A stretch of 64,000 nt of DNA from Terasakiella sp033100395 (GTDB lineage: Bacteria; Pseudomonadota; Alphaproteobacteria; Rhodospirillales; Terasakiellaceae): NCBI RefSeq assembly GCF_033100395.1, contig NZ_JAWLVJ010000002.1:62001-126000 (forward strand), read 5' to 3'. Positions 17,429-26,909 of the stretch are shown in pieces. The notes beneath the pieces are model-generated. The model was not told where the DNA came from. It did not search any database and was given only the letters and a program-made list of their open reading frames with translations. The position numbers and the translations under genes are program-made. How positions within the stretch are numbered: the stretch's first letter is position 1; the number at the start of each line of letters is the position of its first letter.

Positions 17429-18244
17429 ATGACACAGAAGAAAAGCAAACATAAAAAGGTTTCTCGCAGAGATTTCCTGAGCAACACAGCCAAAGGGGCC
17501 TGTGGTGTCGGACTTGTCAGTCTGGCGCTGGGCAACCTGGTGCGTGAGGCTGAAGGGAAGCTTCCGGTGGACGCAATCCGTCCGCCAGGCGCGATCTCGG
17601 AGAAAGATTTTTTGGCTGCTTGTGTGCGTTGTGGCCTGTGTGTGAGGGATTGCCCTTACGACACATTGGACTTGGCCGATATGGGTTCCCAATCGGTTGC
17701 AGGTACGCCTTACTTTGAAGCCCGGAAAATCCCTTGTGAAATGTGCGAGGATATTCCGTGCGTGGTGGCCTGCCCGACAGGGGCCCTGGACAAGTCTTTG
17801 ACCAATATCGATGACGCCCGAATGGGGGTTGCGGTCTTGGTTGATCATGAGAACTGCCTCAACTTCAATGGCCTTCGCTGTGACGTCTGTTACCGTGTCT
17901 GTCCGATTATTGATGAGGCAATTACACTGGAACGTTCTGCCAATGAACGGACCGGAAAACATGCGATTTTCATTCCCACCGTCCATGCTGATAAATGCAC
18001 CGGCTGCGGTAAATGCGAACAGGCTTGCGTTTTGCCCGATACGGCAATCCGCGTGCTGCCTGAACGGATTGCGCGCGGCAAAATGGGTGACCATTATCGT
18101 CTGGGCTGGGAAGAAAAACGCAAGCACGGTGGCTCGCTAATTGAAGGCCAGGGCATTATTGACCTGCCGGATCGAGGCTACAATGAGCAACCTGCTTTTC
18201 CGGAACGTACAGCGACAGGCGGATATAAGGGGTTCAAGCCATGA
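17429..18244 (+). CDS. napG: ferredoxin-type protein NapG
   Basis: Tat-exported periplasmic iron-sulfur protein that passes electrons from NapH towards NapC/NapB. The 271-aa precursor has a twin-arginine motif (SRRDFLSN, residues 11-18). It has four 4Fe-4S motifs: CVRCGLCVRDCP, CEMCEDIPCVVACP, CDVCYRVCP and CTGCGKCEQACV. It sits 38 bp after napA behind a GGGAGGGTGAGG ribosome site and overlaps napH by four bases. The MauM-like relative is the alternative name, but the nap context settles it. Confidence 0.94.
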   Translation: MTQKKSKHKKVSRRDFLSNTAKGACGVGLVSLALGNLVREAEGKLPVDAIRPPGAISEKDFLAACVRCGLCVRDCPYDTLDLADMGSQSVAGTPYFEARKIPCEMCEDIPCVVACPTGALDKSLTNIDDARMGVAVLVDHENCLNFNGLRCDVCYRVCPIIDEAITLERSANERTGKHAIFIPTVHADKCTGCGKCEQACVLPDTAIRVLPERIARGKMGDHYRLGWEEKRKHGGSLIEGQGIIDLPDRGYNEQPAFPERTATGGYKGFKP

Positions 18245-19158
18245 GCATGAATAATCCCGGCACATCTGCCGTTGAGAAAAAAGGCTGGTTTGCCGCGCAT
18301 TTTTGGTTGATTCTGAGACGCCTGTCTCAGCTTTTGACGATCGCTGTCTTTTTGGTGGGACCGTTTACAGGTTTCTGGCTGGTGAAAGGAACCCTGGCTT
18401 CATCCATGACTTTGGATGTGTTGCCCTTAACGGATCCCTTCATCTTCCTGCAGTCGCTCTTGAGCGGACATCTTATGGAAACAAGCGCCATTATTGGTGC
18501 GGTGATTGTGGTTGCCTTTTATCTGGCAGTCGGTGGTCGCCTGTTTTGTTCCTGGGTGTGTCCTATCAATGTGATTTCCGATACGGCCAGCTGGCTGCGT
18601 CGTAAACTCGGCTGGAAGAAAACCGGGATCAAACTGCCGCGCCATACGGCCCTTTGGGTCATGGGTTCAGTGCTTTTGACCACGGTGATCACAGGAACCA
18701 TTGTCTGGGAATTCTTCAATCCGGTGACGATGTTACATCGTGCCATCGTGTTTGGGGCATTTTCATCAGTGGGGCTGATTGCAGGCACTTTGTTCTTGAT
18801 CGAACTGGTTGGAGGGGATCGTATCTGGTGTTCCCGTCTATGTCCGGTCGGGGCCTTTTACGGCCTGATTGGAAAGATCAGTCTGGTCAAGGTCAGTGCC
18901 AACAACCGCAAAGCCTGTAACGATTGCATGGATTGCTATGCGATCTGTCCGGAAGCTCATGTTATTTCACCTGCCCTGAAAGGGGAAAAGGACAAGGTCG
19001 GTCCGGTCATTCTGTCCGGGGACTGCACAAATTGTGGTCGCTGTCTGGATGTCTGTTCCGAAGACGTATTTAAATTTTCGCTACGAACTAGAAACAAATT
19101 GGATGATGTACGTCCTCTCAAAGACGGTGTTGAAACAGATACCCAGAGGGCGGCATGA
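18241..19158 (+). CDS. napH: quinol dehydrogenase membrane component NapH
   Basis: Inner-membrane quinol-oxidising subunit, 305 aa, with about four hydrophobic helices in the first 200 residues. It has the two CxxxCP motifs characteristic of NapH/NosR-type proteins (CSWVCPINV and CSRLCPVGAF). Two cytoplasmic 4Fe-4S motifs follow at the C-terminus (CNDCMDCYAICP and CTNCGRCLDVCS). With NapG it forms a route from menaquinol or ubiquinol to NapA. It overlaps napG at its start and the longest possible napB frame at its end. Confidence 0.95.
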   Translation: MSMNNPGTSAVEKKGWFAAHFWLILRRLSQLLTIAVFLVGPFTGFWLVKGTLASSMTLDVLPLTDPFIFLQSLLSGHLMETSAIIGAVIVVAFYLAVGGRLFCSWVCPINVISDTASWLRRKLGWKKTGIKLPRHTALWVMGSVLLTTVITGTIVWEFFNPVTMLHRAIVFGAFSSVGLIAGTLFLIELVGGDRIWCSRLCPVGAFYGLIGKISLVKVSANNRKACNDCMDCYAICPEAHVISPALKGEKDKVGPVILSGDCTNCGRCLDVCSEDVFKFSLRTRNKLDDVRPLKDGVETDTQRAA

Positions 19159-19178
19159 GACTTGAAGGAGATAAGACT

Positions 19179-19607
19179 GTGAAACGAGTCCTGATCCCAG
19201 TAATTGCTGTATTCGCAGCAGCATTTATGCTGATGAGCAGCGCAATGGCAGGGAATGTCAACAGCCTGCGTGGCGATCTCGGAATTGCCGAAAATAACAA
19301 AGCTGCCGAAATTAACAAAGTTATGGAAGGCTCACGTTTTCCTCAAAACTATCGTCAGCAACCACCGCTCATTCCTCATAAGATTGAGAAATATCAGATC
19401 AATCTGAAGGTCAACCAGTGCATGCGCTGCCATAACTGGCAGTATGCTGCAAAAGAAGGTGCGCCAAAAATCAGTGAGACTCACTACCAGGATCACCGTA
19501 CAGGCAAACCTTTGGATGACGTTGTACCGGGGCGCTGGTTCTGTACCCAGTGTCACGTTCCACAAGTGGATGCAAAGCCGCTGGTGGATAATACCTTCAC
19601 CAAATAA
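19179..19607 (+). CDS. napB: periplasmic nitrate reductase, dihaem cytochrome c subunit NapB
   Basis: Small electron-transfer subunit of the NapAB complex. Haem-binding motifs CMRCH and CTQCH are present in the expected order, with the conserved RQQPPLIPHKIEKYQI stretch ahead of them. I chose the GTG at 19179-19181, eight bases after an AAGGAG ribosome site. The frame is open to an ATG at 19155, but that start would place the signal peptide oddly and has no ribosome site. From the GTG, a Sec signal of about 22 residues (VKRVLIPVIAVFAAAFMLMS, ending SAMA) precedes a mature 120-aa protein. Confidence 0.94.
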   Translation: MKRVLIPVIAVFAAAFMLMSSAMAGNVNSLRGDLGIAENNKAAEINKVMEGSRFPQNYRQQPPLIPHKIEKYQINLKVNQCMRCHNWQYAAKEGAPKISETHYQDHRTGKPLDDVVPGRWFCTQCHVPQVDAKPLVDNTFTK

Positions 19608-19626
19608 GGCCTAAGGGGAACTTGAT

Positions 19627-20247
19627 ATGAGTGATCAAGAAGAAAAAGGCGGTTTTTTCAACCGTATCTGGGCCTTGTTAAGAAGGCCCAGTAAGACAAC
19701 CTCGGCAGGGATGCTGCTCTTTACGGGGATTATCGTTGGCGTCGTTGCATGGGGTGGTTTTAACTGGACCATGGAAATGACCAACACCGAAAGCTTCTGT
19801 CTGTCTTGTCACGAGATGGAACAGAACGTTTATCGGGAATATACAGGCACAGTGCATGACTCGAACGCTTCTGGTGTTCGTGCCACCTGTCCTGACTGTC
19901 ACGTCCCACGTCCCTGGATCCACAAAATGAAACGTAAAATCCAGGCGTCAAACGAAGTGCTTCACAAAATTCTCGGGACCGTTGATACCCGCGAAAAATT
20001 CGAAGCCCATCGTCTGACCATGGCGAAACGTGTGTGGAATACAATGAAGGAAACAGACAGCCGCGAATGTCGTAACTGTCACAACTTCATCGCCATGGAC
20101 GTGTCTGCACAAAACTCTCGTGCGCGTAATCGTCACCTTGAAGCACAGGATCAGGGTAAAACCTGTATCGATTGCCACAAGGGGATCGCACACGAACTTC
20201 CGGCAGAAGCTTTTACGGCGGAAGAAGAGCTAAACCAGGCCCATTAA
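19627..20247 (+). CDS. napC: tetrahaem cytochrome c quinol dehydrogenase NapC
   Basis: Membrane-anchored NapC/NirT cytochrome that oxidises quinol and reduces NapB. The 206-aa protein has one transmembrane helix (about residues 23-45). Four haem motifs follow: CLSCH, CPDCH, CRNCH and CIDCH. The conserved MEMTNTESFCLSCHEM start of the periplasmic part is present. Last gene of napFDAGHBC; napC together with napGH gives the cell two quinol routes into NapA. An AAGGGG ribosome site lies ten bases upstream, and a strong terminator follows. Confidence 0.95.
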   Translation: MSDQEEKGGFFNRIWALLRRPSKTTSAGMLLFTGIIVGVVAWGGFNWTMEMTNTESFCLSCHEMEQNVYREYTGTVHDSNASGVRATCPDCHVPRPWIHKMKRKIQASNEVLHKILGTVDTREKFEAHRLTMAKRVWNTMKETDSRECRNCHNFIAMDVSAQNSRARNRHLEAQDQGKTCIDCHKGIAHELPAEAFTAEEELNQAH

Positions 20248-20314
20248 GGGCTGACTGATAGGTGGTGTTTTCAGGCGTCTTATAACCCCCTCATCGTCTG
20301 ATACGCCACCTTAG

Positions 20315-20366
20315 CCGGCCCTCCCGTACCTTTTATCCGCAAAAGGGGAGGGTCGGTGCCTTTTTT
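20315..20366 (+). terminator. rho-independent terminator after napC
   Basis: Arms CCGGCCCTCCC and GGGAGGGTCGG form an 11-bp stem with one G-T pair. The loop contains TTTTATCCGCAAAA, and a TTTTTT run follows at 20361-20366. A weaker hairpin (AGGTGGTG...TACGCCACCT) lies just upstream at about 20260-20311. It closes the nap operon. Confidence 0.88.
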
Positions 20367-20404
20367 ATGGTTTAAAAAAAAGCCGAAGAAGGCTATATCA
20401 CTTA

Positions 20405-20469
20405 CGTCATCCCGTACTTAATACGGGATCTGTTTGATCCACGAGATCCCTGCCTGCGCAGGAATGACG
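20405..20469. repeat. palindromic doublet, family A
   Basis: Left arm CGTCATCCCGTACTTAATAC (continuing GGGATC, 20405-20430) and right arm GATCCCTGCCTGCGCAGGAA (continuing TGACG, 20445-20469) face each other across about 14 bp. The outer ends CGTCAT/ATGACG are perfect inverted repeats, and each arm is itself partly palindromic. It ends 12 bp before the start of the FAD oxidoreductase gene. Confidence 0.78.
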
Positions 20470-20481
20470 AAAGTGAAGTAA

Positions 20482-23481
20482 ATGATTCCCGTCCTTACAC
20501 CTGATCGCGCTTTAGACGATGTAACCGTCCGCTTTTTAAAAGCGTTGGAAGATAGTTCCTTCAAAGGCGAGATTTATGCGGATTACCCCACACGCTTGCT
20601 AAGTGCGACTGATAACTCTGTTTATCAGGTCATGCCGCAGGCTGTTGTCTATCCGGTCTGTGAAGAAGATTTAAACGTGGTTGCCGAACTCGGCGCACGT
20701 GAAGAATTTCGTGGTATTTCCTTTGCGCCGCGCGGGGGCGGCACGGGCACAAACGGCCAGTCGCTGAACACAGGCGTGGTGGTTGATACCTCCAAACATA
20801 TGAACAATATCCTGGATTTTGACGAGGAAAAGAAATTGGTCACCATCCAGCCCGGTGTGGTTCTGGATCAATTGAATGCGTTTTTGAAGGAGAAGGGATA
20901 CTTCTTCCCGCCCGCGGTTTCCACTTCGTCACGCGCCACATTGGGCGGCATGACCGGGACCGATGCGTCCGGGAAAGGGTCACGCATTTACGGCAAGACA
21001 TCTGATTATATTGAAGAGATGGATGTGGTTTTGTCCGGTGGGCAAAGCTGGACATCCAGGCCGTTGAGTGCTGATGAGATGAAAAAGGTCATGGAACGTG
21101 ATGATATCGTTGGCGATATTCATCGTCAGGCCTTTAATTCCATCACTGAAAATGAAGAACTGATTGAAAAGACCTTCCCCAAGATGAACCGGGGTCTGAC
21201 AGGCTATAACCTGCAACATGCGCTGGATAATAACGGTACCTTTAACTTGTCTTATCTGCTGGCAGGCTCTGAAGGTTCCTTGTGTCTAACACAGAAACTG
21301 ACTTTCCGCGTGATCCCATTGCCGAAACATAAAGGGCTGGTCACGGTGCGTTACGCGACTTTCAATCAGGCTTTGGAAGGCGTACAGCTGATTTTGAAGG
21401 CGGACCCGGCAGCTGTTGAAGTTGTCGATGACAAGATCATGTCCATGGCCCAGAACGACATCATCTGGGAACAGGTTGGCGATATGCTGGGCGGTGAAGA
21501 AGGCGAGCCGGAAATCCTCGGCATGAACTTCGTTGAATTTGTCGGCAATTCGGTTGAAGAAGTCGATGCGCAAATCGAAAAACTGGAAGCCACCCTGAAC
21601 GAATACAAGGATGAAGATGAACAGGCCACTGGCTGGCGTTCTACATCCGAACCCGCCCAAATCTCTGCCCTTTGGGAAATGCGCAAGAAATCTGTGGGCC
21701 TTTTGGGTGCCCTGCAGGGTAAGCGCCGCGCCATTCCGTTTGTGGAAGATACCGCCGTTCCCCCAGAAAACCTCGCACCCTTCATTCGTGAATTCCGCAG
21801 CTTGCTGGACGGACACGGGGTCGATTACGGCATGTTTGGTCATGCTGATGTGGGCTGTCTGCATGTGCGTCCGACCCTTGATCTGACCGATGTGATGGAT
21901 GAACCCATTTTGCGCGAAATTTCAGATGGTGTGGCTGATCTGACCATGAAATATGGCGGGCTTCTGTGGGGCGAACATGGCAAAGGCTTTCGGGGGGAAT
22001 ATTCCCCCAAATTCTTTGGCCCGGAACTGTATGACGAACTACGCAAGATTAAATCTGCTTTTGATCCGCATAACCTGTTCAACCCGGGCAAGATCGCAAC
22101 GCCTTACACCATGCCGGAAGTCGAACTGACGGCCATTGATAAGGCGCAGTTGCGCGGTCAGGTGGACCGCACACTGGATGCTAAACTGAAAAAGGCATTC
22201 CCCAAAGCCACCTTGTGTAACGGCAATGGCGCGTGCTTTACCTGGGATGCGTTTGATCCTATGTGTCCAAGCTATAAAGCCAGCCGGGATCGGGTCCAGT
22301 CACCAAAAGGACGTGCGGGCATGTTGCGCGAATGGTTGCGTCTGCGCACGGAAAGTGAAAAATCAGAGGCACCGGCTGCATTGAAAGAAGGCAAGGACTT
22401 CAACATTGATGTTTATGAAGCGCTGAAGACTTGTCTGTCGTGCAAGACATGTGCGACCCAATGTCCGGTCAAGGTTGATATCCCGGAAATGAAGGCCCAG
22501 TTCCTGGAAGCCTATCATGAACGTTATGACCGTCCGAAACGCGACCATCTGGTGGCAAAGCTGGAAGGTCTCGCGCCCTTAACAGCAAAGGTTCCGTGGC
22601 TGATCAACCTGATGCAGGCTTTGCCGCCTGTAAAAGCATTTATGCGTCATGGTTTTGGTCTGATTGATCTGCCGAAAGTCAGTTCTACGTCGGTTGCCAA
22701 TGGATTGAAACAACGTGGTGCGCCGGAATTTGATCTGGAAAATATCAAGACCTTGCGTGCGAAACAGAAAGAAAAATCGGTCATTCTGATTCAGGATACC
22801 TTCACCACGCATTATGACAGTGACGTTGTGCTGGCTCATTATGATTTGCTGGTTGCGCTGGGATTTGATGTCTATGTCGCGCCATACCGTCCCAACGGAA
22901 AGCCGCTACATGTGAAAGGCTTCTTAAAAGAATTTGATCAACTGGCAACTGAAAATGACGCCTATTATCTGTCTTTGGCCGAAGCAGGTGTGGATATGGT
23001 CGGGATTGAAGCTGCTGTGACCCTGATGTTGCGTCAGGAATATAACCAGCGTCTGGAAAACCGTCCGGACTATGTGGTTTATCAGTTCCATGAATGGCTG
23101 CATGGCAAAATGGCCGACCTGGAAATTAGCCTGCCGGAAGGCGGTCAGGAATTTGCACTTTTTGCTCACTGTACCGAAAAGACATCCTTGCCAGCCACCC
23201 CGAAGCAATGGGGGGCGATTTTTGAAGCTTTTGGTCAATCCATCCGTGTGGAAAAGACGGGGTGTTGTGGCATGTCCGGCATGTTCGGTCATGAGGCAGA
23301 AAATGAAGAAACCTCGAAAAAACTTTATGAGATGAGCTGGAAAGAGGGGGCCGCCAAAGCCGGGCCGGATCAGATGCTGGCAACCGGGTTTTCGTGTCGT
23401 TGTCAGACAAAACGTTACGGCGGATTTAAACCGCGCCATCCGGTAGAGGCCCTTGTGGAGATTTTGAAGAAAAGCGCATAA
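20482..23481 (+). CDS. ydiJ: FAD/Fe-S oxidoreductase, YdiJ-type (D-2-hydroxyglutarate dehydrogenase-like)
   Basis: A 999-aa cytosolic flavoprotein with three parts. First, a PCMH-type FAD-binding domain at about residues 50-200 (APRGGGTGTNGQSLN; RATLGGMTGTDASGKGSR). Second, a lactate-dehydrogenase-type FAD-oxidase C-terminal domain to about residue 540. Third, an iron-sulfur half with CNGNGAC...CP (about 575-595), CLSCKTCATQCPVKVD (about 653-668) and C-terminal CCG-type motifs (HCTEKTSLPATP, GCCGMSGMFGHE). Length and order match E. coli YdiJ, which oxidises D-2-hydroxyglutarate; the substrate here is inferred. It stands alone, with only a weak ribosome site (GTGAAG). Confidence 0.88.
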   Translation: MIPVLTPDRALDDVTVRFLKALEDSSFKGEIYADYPTRLLSATDNSVYQVMPQAVVYPVCEEDLNVVAELGAREEFRGISFAPRGGGTGTNGQSLNTGVVVDTSKHMNNILDFDEEKKLVTIQPGVVLDQLNAFLKEKGYFFPPAVSTSSRATLGGMTGTDASGKGSRIYGKTSDYIEEMDVVLSGGQSWTSRPLSADEMKKVMERDDIVGDIHRQAFNSITENEELIEKTFPKMNRGLTGYNLQHALDNNGTFNLSYLLAGSEGSLCLTQKLTFRVIPLPKHKGLVTVRYATFNQALEGVQLILKADPAAVEVVDDKIMSMAQNDIIWEQVGDMLGGEEGEPEILGMNFVEFVGNSVEEVDAQIEKLEATLNEYKDEDEQATGWRSTSEPAQISALWEMRKKSVGLLGALQGKRRAIPFVEDTAVPPENLAPFIREFRSLLDGHGVDYGMFGHADVGCLHVRPTLDLTDVMDEPILREISDGVADLTMKYGGLLWGEHGKGFRGEYSPKFFGPELYDELRKIKSAFDPHNLFNPGKIATPYTMPEVELTAIDKAQLRGQVDRTLDAKLKKAFPKATLCNGNGACFTWDAFDPMCPSYKASRDRVQSPKGRAGMLREWLRLRTESEKSEAPAALKEGKDFNIDVYEALKTCLSCKTCATQCPVKVDIPEMKAQFLEAYHERYDRPKRDHLVAKLEGLAPLTAKVPWLINLMQALPPVKAFMRHGFGLIDLPKVSSTSVANGLKQRGAPEFDLENIKTLRAKQKEKSVILIQDTFTTHYDSDVVLAHYDLLVALGFDVYVAPYRPNGKPLHVKGFLKEFDQLATENDAYYLSLAEAGVDMVGIEAAVTLMLRQEYNQRLENRPDYVVYQFHEWLHGKMADLEISLPEGGQEFALFAHCTEKTSLPATPKQWGAIFEAFGQSIRVEKTGCCGMSGMFGHEAENEETSKKLYEMSWKEGAAKAGPDQMLATGFSCRCQTKRYGGFKPRHPVEALVEILKKSA

Positions 23482-23598
23482 ACCCTGACATAAACCAAAG
23501 TCATATCGTGTCTGATTTGCCTTTCGGGTTGATTGTTTATGGGTATAAACCTCGTCACATTGCCAGCCCTTGCAACTTTCATCATCAGGAAGATTGAA

Positions 23599-23784
23599 AT
23601 GGCTTTGAATCGAGCGGGTTTACACGTTCCCCGATTAACAAAGGTTTATGATGGTCTATACGCCAACCTGGCAGACAGCAGAACCATTGCGGCATTTGTT
23701 TTGAAAATGAACGGTTTTTTCTTTGTTTCTTTGGGCGAAACTGTCCATAATGACGCAGGGTTTACGAAAAGTAGGGTGCAATGA
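23599..23784 (+). CDS. possible 61-aa small protein
   Basis: A small frame with an AGGAAG ribosome site six bases before its ATG. Its stop overlaps the start of the HD-GYP gene as ATGA, the arrangement of a coupled operon. The product is unremarkable (basic start, a hydrophobic FVLKMNGFFFVSLGE stretch) and I recognise no family. The 300-bp gap in which it lies otherwise holds only the promoter for the HD-GYP gene, so this frame could be chance. Confidence 0.3.
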   Translation: MALNRAGLHVPRLTKVYDGLYANLADSRTIAAFVLKMNGFFFVSLGETVHNDAGFTKSRVQ

Positions 23785-25772
23785 GTTTCGATCTTTTTAC
23801 CAAAGAAGATCAGCTTCTGACTGAGGCTGAAAAACTTTTGGCAGATCCTGATGAGGTGTCAAAAGAAGAAGTGCTCGCACATCTGCAGTCCATGACCAAA
23901 GGCTATAAGCGATCCTTAAAAGAATCAAAACGCCTGGTTAAAATGAACGACCGCGCAGAACAAAAATTGCAGCAGGTCGTAACGGAACGCACGAAAGAAC
24001 TGGATTTTGAAAAAGCCAAGCTGGAACGTCTGGTCACGCTCGGGATCGCCATGGCGGCGGAACGTGATGAGGCCAAGCTTCTGGAAATGATCCTTGATGG
24101 GGCGAAACGTCTGGCCAATGCGGATGGCGGATCGCTTTATCTGCGCACCGATGATGACAAGCTGACTTTTGAAATCGTCAAGACAGACTCTCTTGGGTTT
24201 TACATGGGCGGGGCCGAAGGCGGCGAAGTCACCATTCCACCCGTTTACATGTATAACACCCAAACCGGGCAACCCAACCATTCTAATGTGGTCAGCCATG
24301 CCGTGCTGGATCGTGAAACCGTGCGTATCGATGATGCCTACGATCCGTGTCTGACCGAAGATTGCGGCTTCGATTTTTCCGGTACCCGTATATTTGATGA
24401 AGCCAATAACTATAAATCTTCTTCTTTCCTGACGGTTCCTTTGATGCCCCGGGGTGGCAATGTGATCGGGGCGTTGCAATTGATCAATTCTCAGGATGAA
24501 GAGGGCAATGTGGTGCCTTTTTCAGAAGAGATTGTAAGCTTCGTGGAAGCCATGGCGTCGCAGGCAGCCGTTGCGCTGGATAATCAGCGTCTGATGGAAG
24601 CCCAACGTACATTGATGGACAGCTTTATTGAGCTGATAGCCGGCGCGATTGACGCCAAGTCGCCTTATACAGGTGGTCACTGCGCGCGCGTGCCGGAACT
24701 GTCGCAAATGCTCTGTAAAGCTGCCAGTGACAGTGATGATGGGATTTTTGCTGATTTCCGCTTTGACACCGATGATGAATGGCGCGAATTCAAGATCGGG
24801 GCCTGGCTGCATGACTGCGGCAAGGTTACAACGCCTGAATATGTGGTCGATAAGGCGACTAAGCTGGAAACCATCTATAATCGGATCCACGAAGTTCGCA
24901 CCCGCTTTGAAGTGCTGCGCCGTGACGCTGAAATTTCATATCTCAAGGCGCTTGTGGATGGGGAGGATGCGGCAGCTATCAAGGTTGAATTTGATGCGAA
25001 GGTTGCCCAGCTGGAAGAGGATTTTGCCTTTGTGGCTGAAAGCAATGTGGGCGGTGAATTTATGTCTGATGACCGTCTGGATCGTCTGGCCCAAATCGCA
25101 GAGATTAAATGGACGCGCTATTTTGATGACCGCCTAGGCCTGTCACAGCAGGAAGAAATCGCACTGGAAGAAATTCCACCTCAACCTCTGCCTGTTGTAG
25201 AAAAATTGTTGGGAGACAAGCCTGATCATGTCATTCCCCGTCAGGAAGGCATGGCGGAATTCCTGGAAGAACATGGTTTTAAAATGCCTGTGCCAGATGC
25301 GCTTTATAACAAGGGTGAACTTTATAACCTGCAGATCGGTCGCGGCACGCTGACCGAAGAAGAACGTTTCAAGATTAATGAACATATCATTCAGACCATC
25401 CTGATGCTGGAGCGCCTGCCGTTCCCTAAACATATGGAAAAAATTCCGGAATATGCAGGGGCTCACCACGAAACCATGATCGGGACGGGCTATCCACGCA
25501 AACTGGTCAAAGAGCAAATGTCCATCCCGGCGCGCATTATGGCAATTGCCGATGTGTTTGAGGCTTTAACGGCGGCTGACAGACCTTACAAGAAGCCGAA
25601 GAAACTCAGCGAGGCTGTGCGGATTATGGGCTTTATGGTTAAGGATCAGCATCTGGACAAGGATATCTTCCAGCTGTTCCTGAAAACCGGACTGCATAAA
25701 ACCTATGGGGAAATGTTCCTCAAAGATACGCAGCTCGATGACGTTGATATTGCGCCGTATCTGGAAGGCTAG
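23781..25772 (+). CDS. GAF domain / HD-GYP c-di-GMP phosphodiesterase
   Basis: A 663-aa soluble signalling protein predicted to hydrolyse c-di-GMP. A coiled coil (residues 30-90) leads to a GAF domain (about 90-270: LANADGGSLYLRTDD, VGALQLIN-type end). The HD domain then carries KSPYTGGHCARVPEL and the metal pair IGAWLHDCGKV. The GYP half (HHETMIGTGYPRKL, MAIADVFEALTAADRPYKK) is separated from HD by an insert of about 170 residues (roughly 360-530), which includes charged helical sequence. The HD and GYP residues look intact although the GYP loop reads IGTGYP instead of DGTGYP. A TAGGGTG ribosome site precedes it. Confidence 0.88.
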   Translation: MSFDLFTKEDQLLTEAEKLLADPDEVSKEEVLAHLQSMTKGYKRSLKESKRLVKMNDRAEQKLQQVVTERTKELDFEKAKLERLVTLGIAMAAERDEAKLLEMILDGAKRLANADGGSLYLRTDDDKLTFEIVKTDSLGFYMGGAEGGEVTIPPVYMYNTQTGQPNHSNVVSHAVLDRETVRIDDAYDPCLTEDCGFDFSGTRIFDEANNYKSSSFLTVPLMPRGGNVIGALQLINSQDEEGNVVPFSEEIVSFVEAMASQAAVALDNQRLMEAQRTLMDSFIELIAGAIDAKSPYTGGHCARVPELSQMLCKAASDSDDGIFADFRFDTDDEWREFKIGAWLHDCGKVTTPEYVVDKATKLETIYNRIHEVRTRFEVLRRDAEISYLKALVDGEDAAAIKVEFDAKVAQLEEDFAFVAESNVGGEFMSDDRLDRLAQIAEIKWTRYFDDRLGLSQQEEIALEEIPPQPLPVVEKLLGDKPDHVIPRQEGMAEFLEEHGFKMPVPDALYNKGELYNLQIGRGTLTEEERFKINEHIIQTILMLERLPFPKHMEKIPEYAGAHHETMIGTGYPRKLVKEQMSIPARIMAIADVFEALTAADRPYKKPKKLSEAVRIMGFMVKDQHLDKDIFQLFLKTGLHKTYGEMFLKDTQLDDVDIAPYLEG

Positions 25773-25782
25773 GGTCAGGACC

Positions 25783-26808
25783 CTAGATATCTTCATCAAT
25801 GCGGCGGGTGACTTCGCCGTAGAGATTGACATATCCGGTATCTAGAATGGGGATGGCGCGAAAGGTGATGATATATTGCCCGCAGCGGATATCCCCATAA
25901 ATCTGTTTGGCATCCTGAAAGGATTTTCGGATCAGTTCTGATACGGCTGGGGAGACGAATTCTTTGGTCTCATCACCAAAAAGGGCACTTTGGGCGCGTG
26001 CGGCCGTATTGGCAAACATGACTTTACGGTTGACCGAACATCTTACCAGCGGATAAGGCGTTTCATGAAGGAAGCGGGCTTGAAATTCAGCCGCCTGTTT
26101 CGACTTGATGACTTCGGCGCGCATGGCTTCGATCTGTTTGGCAAGTAGGCCGTTGTCATCATCCGGTTTTGTCAGTTCCTGCGGGACCGGGCTGGAGGTG
26201 AATTTGCCCGTTTGTTCCTGCAGATAATTTTGCATATTCTTTTGGGGTTTCAAAAAGAAACTGCCTGTCACCCACAAGCTGATGATGCCGCTGATAAGCG
26301 CAAAGATCGGCGCGGCAATCCAGTTGATAACGGTGCCCAAAAGAGGGGGGGTGACCTGACTATCTGCATCCAGCCGCATGACCAGCACATCAAAGGGCAG
26401 CGGGGCTTCCAGTTTGAAAGCGACATCCATTTGGGAATGATCATCGCTCCATCGCGTCTGGCTGTTCTGGTCAAGCTCGCTTTCAGGGAAGGTATCATCG
26501 GTTTCACCTACACTTAAGGGAATATCGTTGCCTTTTAACAGGCGCAGGCCGAGAACCGCATCCACATTCAGCAGATCATTGACCTTTAACAGAATGTCTT
26601 CTTCAGCCCCACCGGAACTGAGTGTGGTGGATGCCAGTGTGCGCGCAAAGTTGGAAAGTGTGTCTTGACGCGCCTTTTGCTCTTCCATGCGCAGAAGGCT
26701 GCCCAGGATGACACATAGCACAAAGCTTGCCAGCATGATCGCCCATGCGGCTTTCTTTCCTGATTTTGATTTCCATGCAAGACCAATGGGTCCGGATTTC
26801 TTTGCCAT
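25783..26808 (-). CDS. membrane protein with C-terminal PAS-like domain
   Basis: A 341-aa protein with a transmembrane helix at about residues 20-40, a periplasmic domain of about 110 residues and a second helix near 160-185. A short coiled coil follows, then a C-terminal PAS-like domain (FLHETPYPLVRCSVNRKVMF...GYVNLYGEVTRRIDED) that ends where a kinase or cyclase module would normally begin. There is no output domain. It is 101 bp downstream of hupT on the same strand and could pass a membrane signal to it, but this is inference. A truncated receptor is the other reading. Confidence 0.6.
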   Translation of the reverse strand: MAKKSGPIGLAWKSKSGKKAAWAIMLASFVLCVILGSLLRMEEQKARQDTLSNFARTLASTTLSSGGAEEDILLKVNDLLNVDAVLGLRLLKGNDIPLSVGETDDTFPESELDQNSQTRWSDDHSQMDVAFKLEAPLPFDVLVMRLDADSQVTPPLLGTVINWIAAPIFALISGIISLWVTGSFFLKPQKNMQNYLQEQTGKFTSSPVPQELTKPDDDNGLLAKQIEAMRAEVIKSKQAAEFQARFLHETPYPLVRCSVNRKVMFANTAARAQSALFGDETKEFVSPAVSELIRKSFQDAKQIYGDIRCGQYIITFRAIPILDTGYVNLYGEVTRRIDEDI

Positions 26809-26909
26809 AGCTGCCAGTTTGTTATCCCTAACAGATCTAATTCAGACTGTAACGGGCATAAAAGTCAAGCTAATCTCATAATATTGCAGGCTTTTTGCCT
26901 GTTTCTGGG

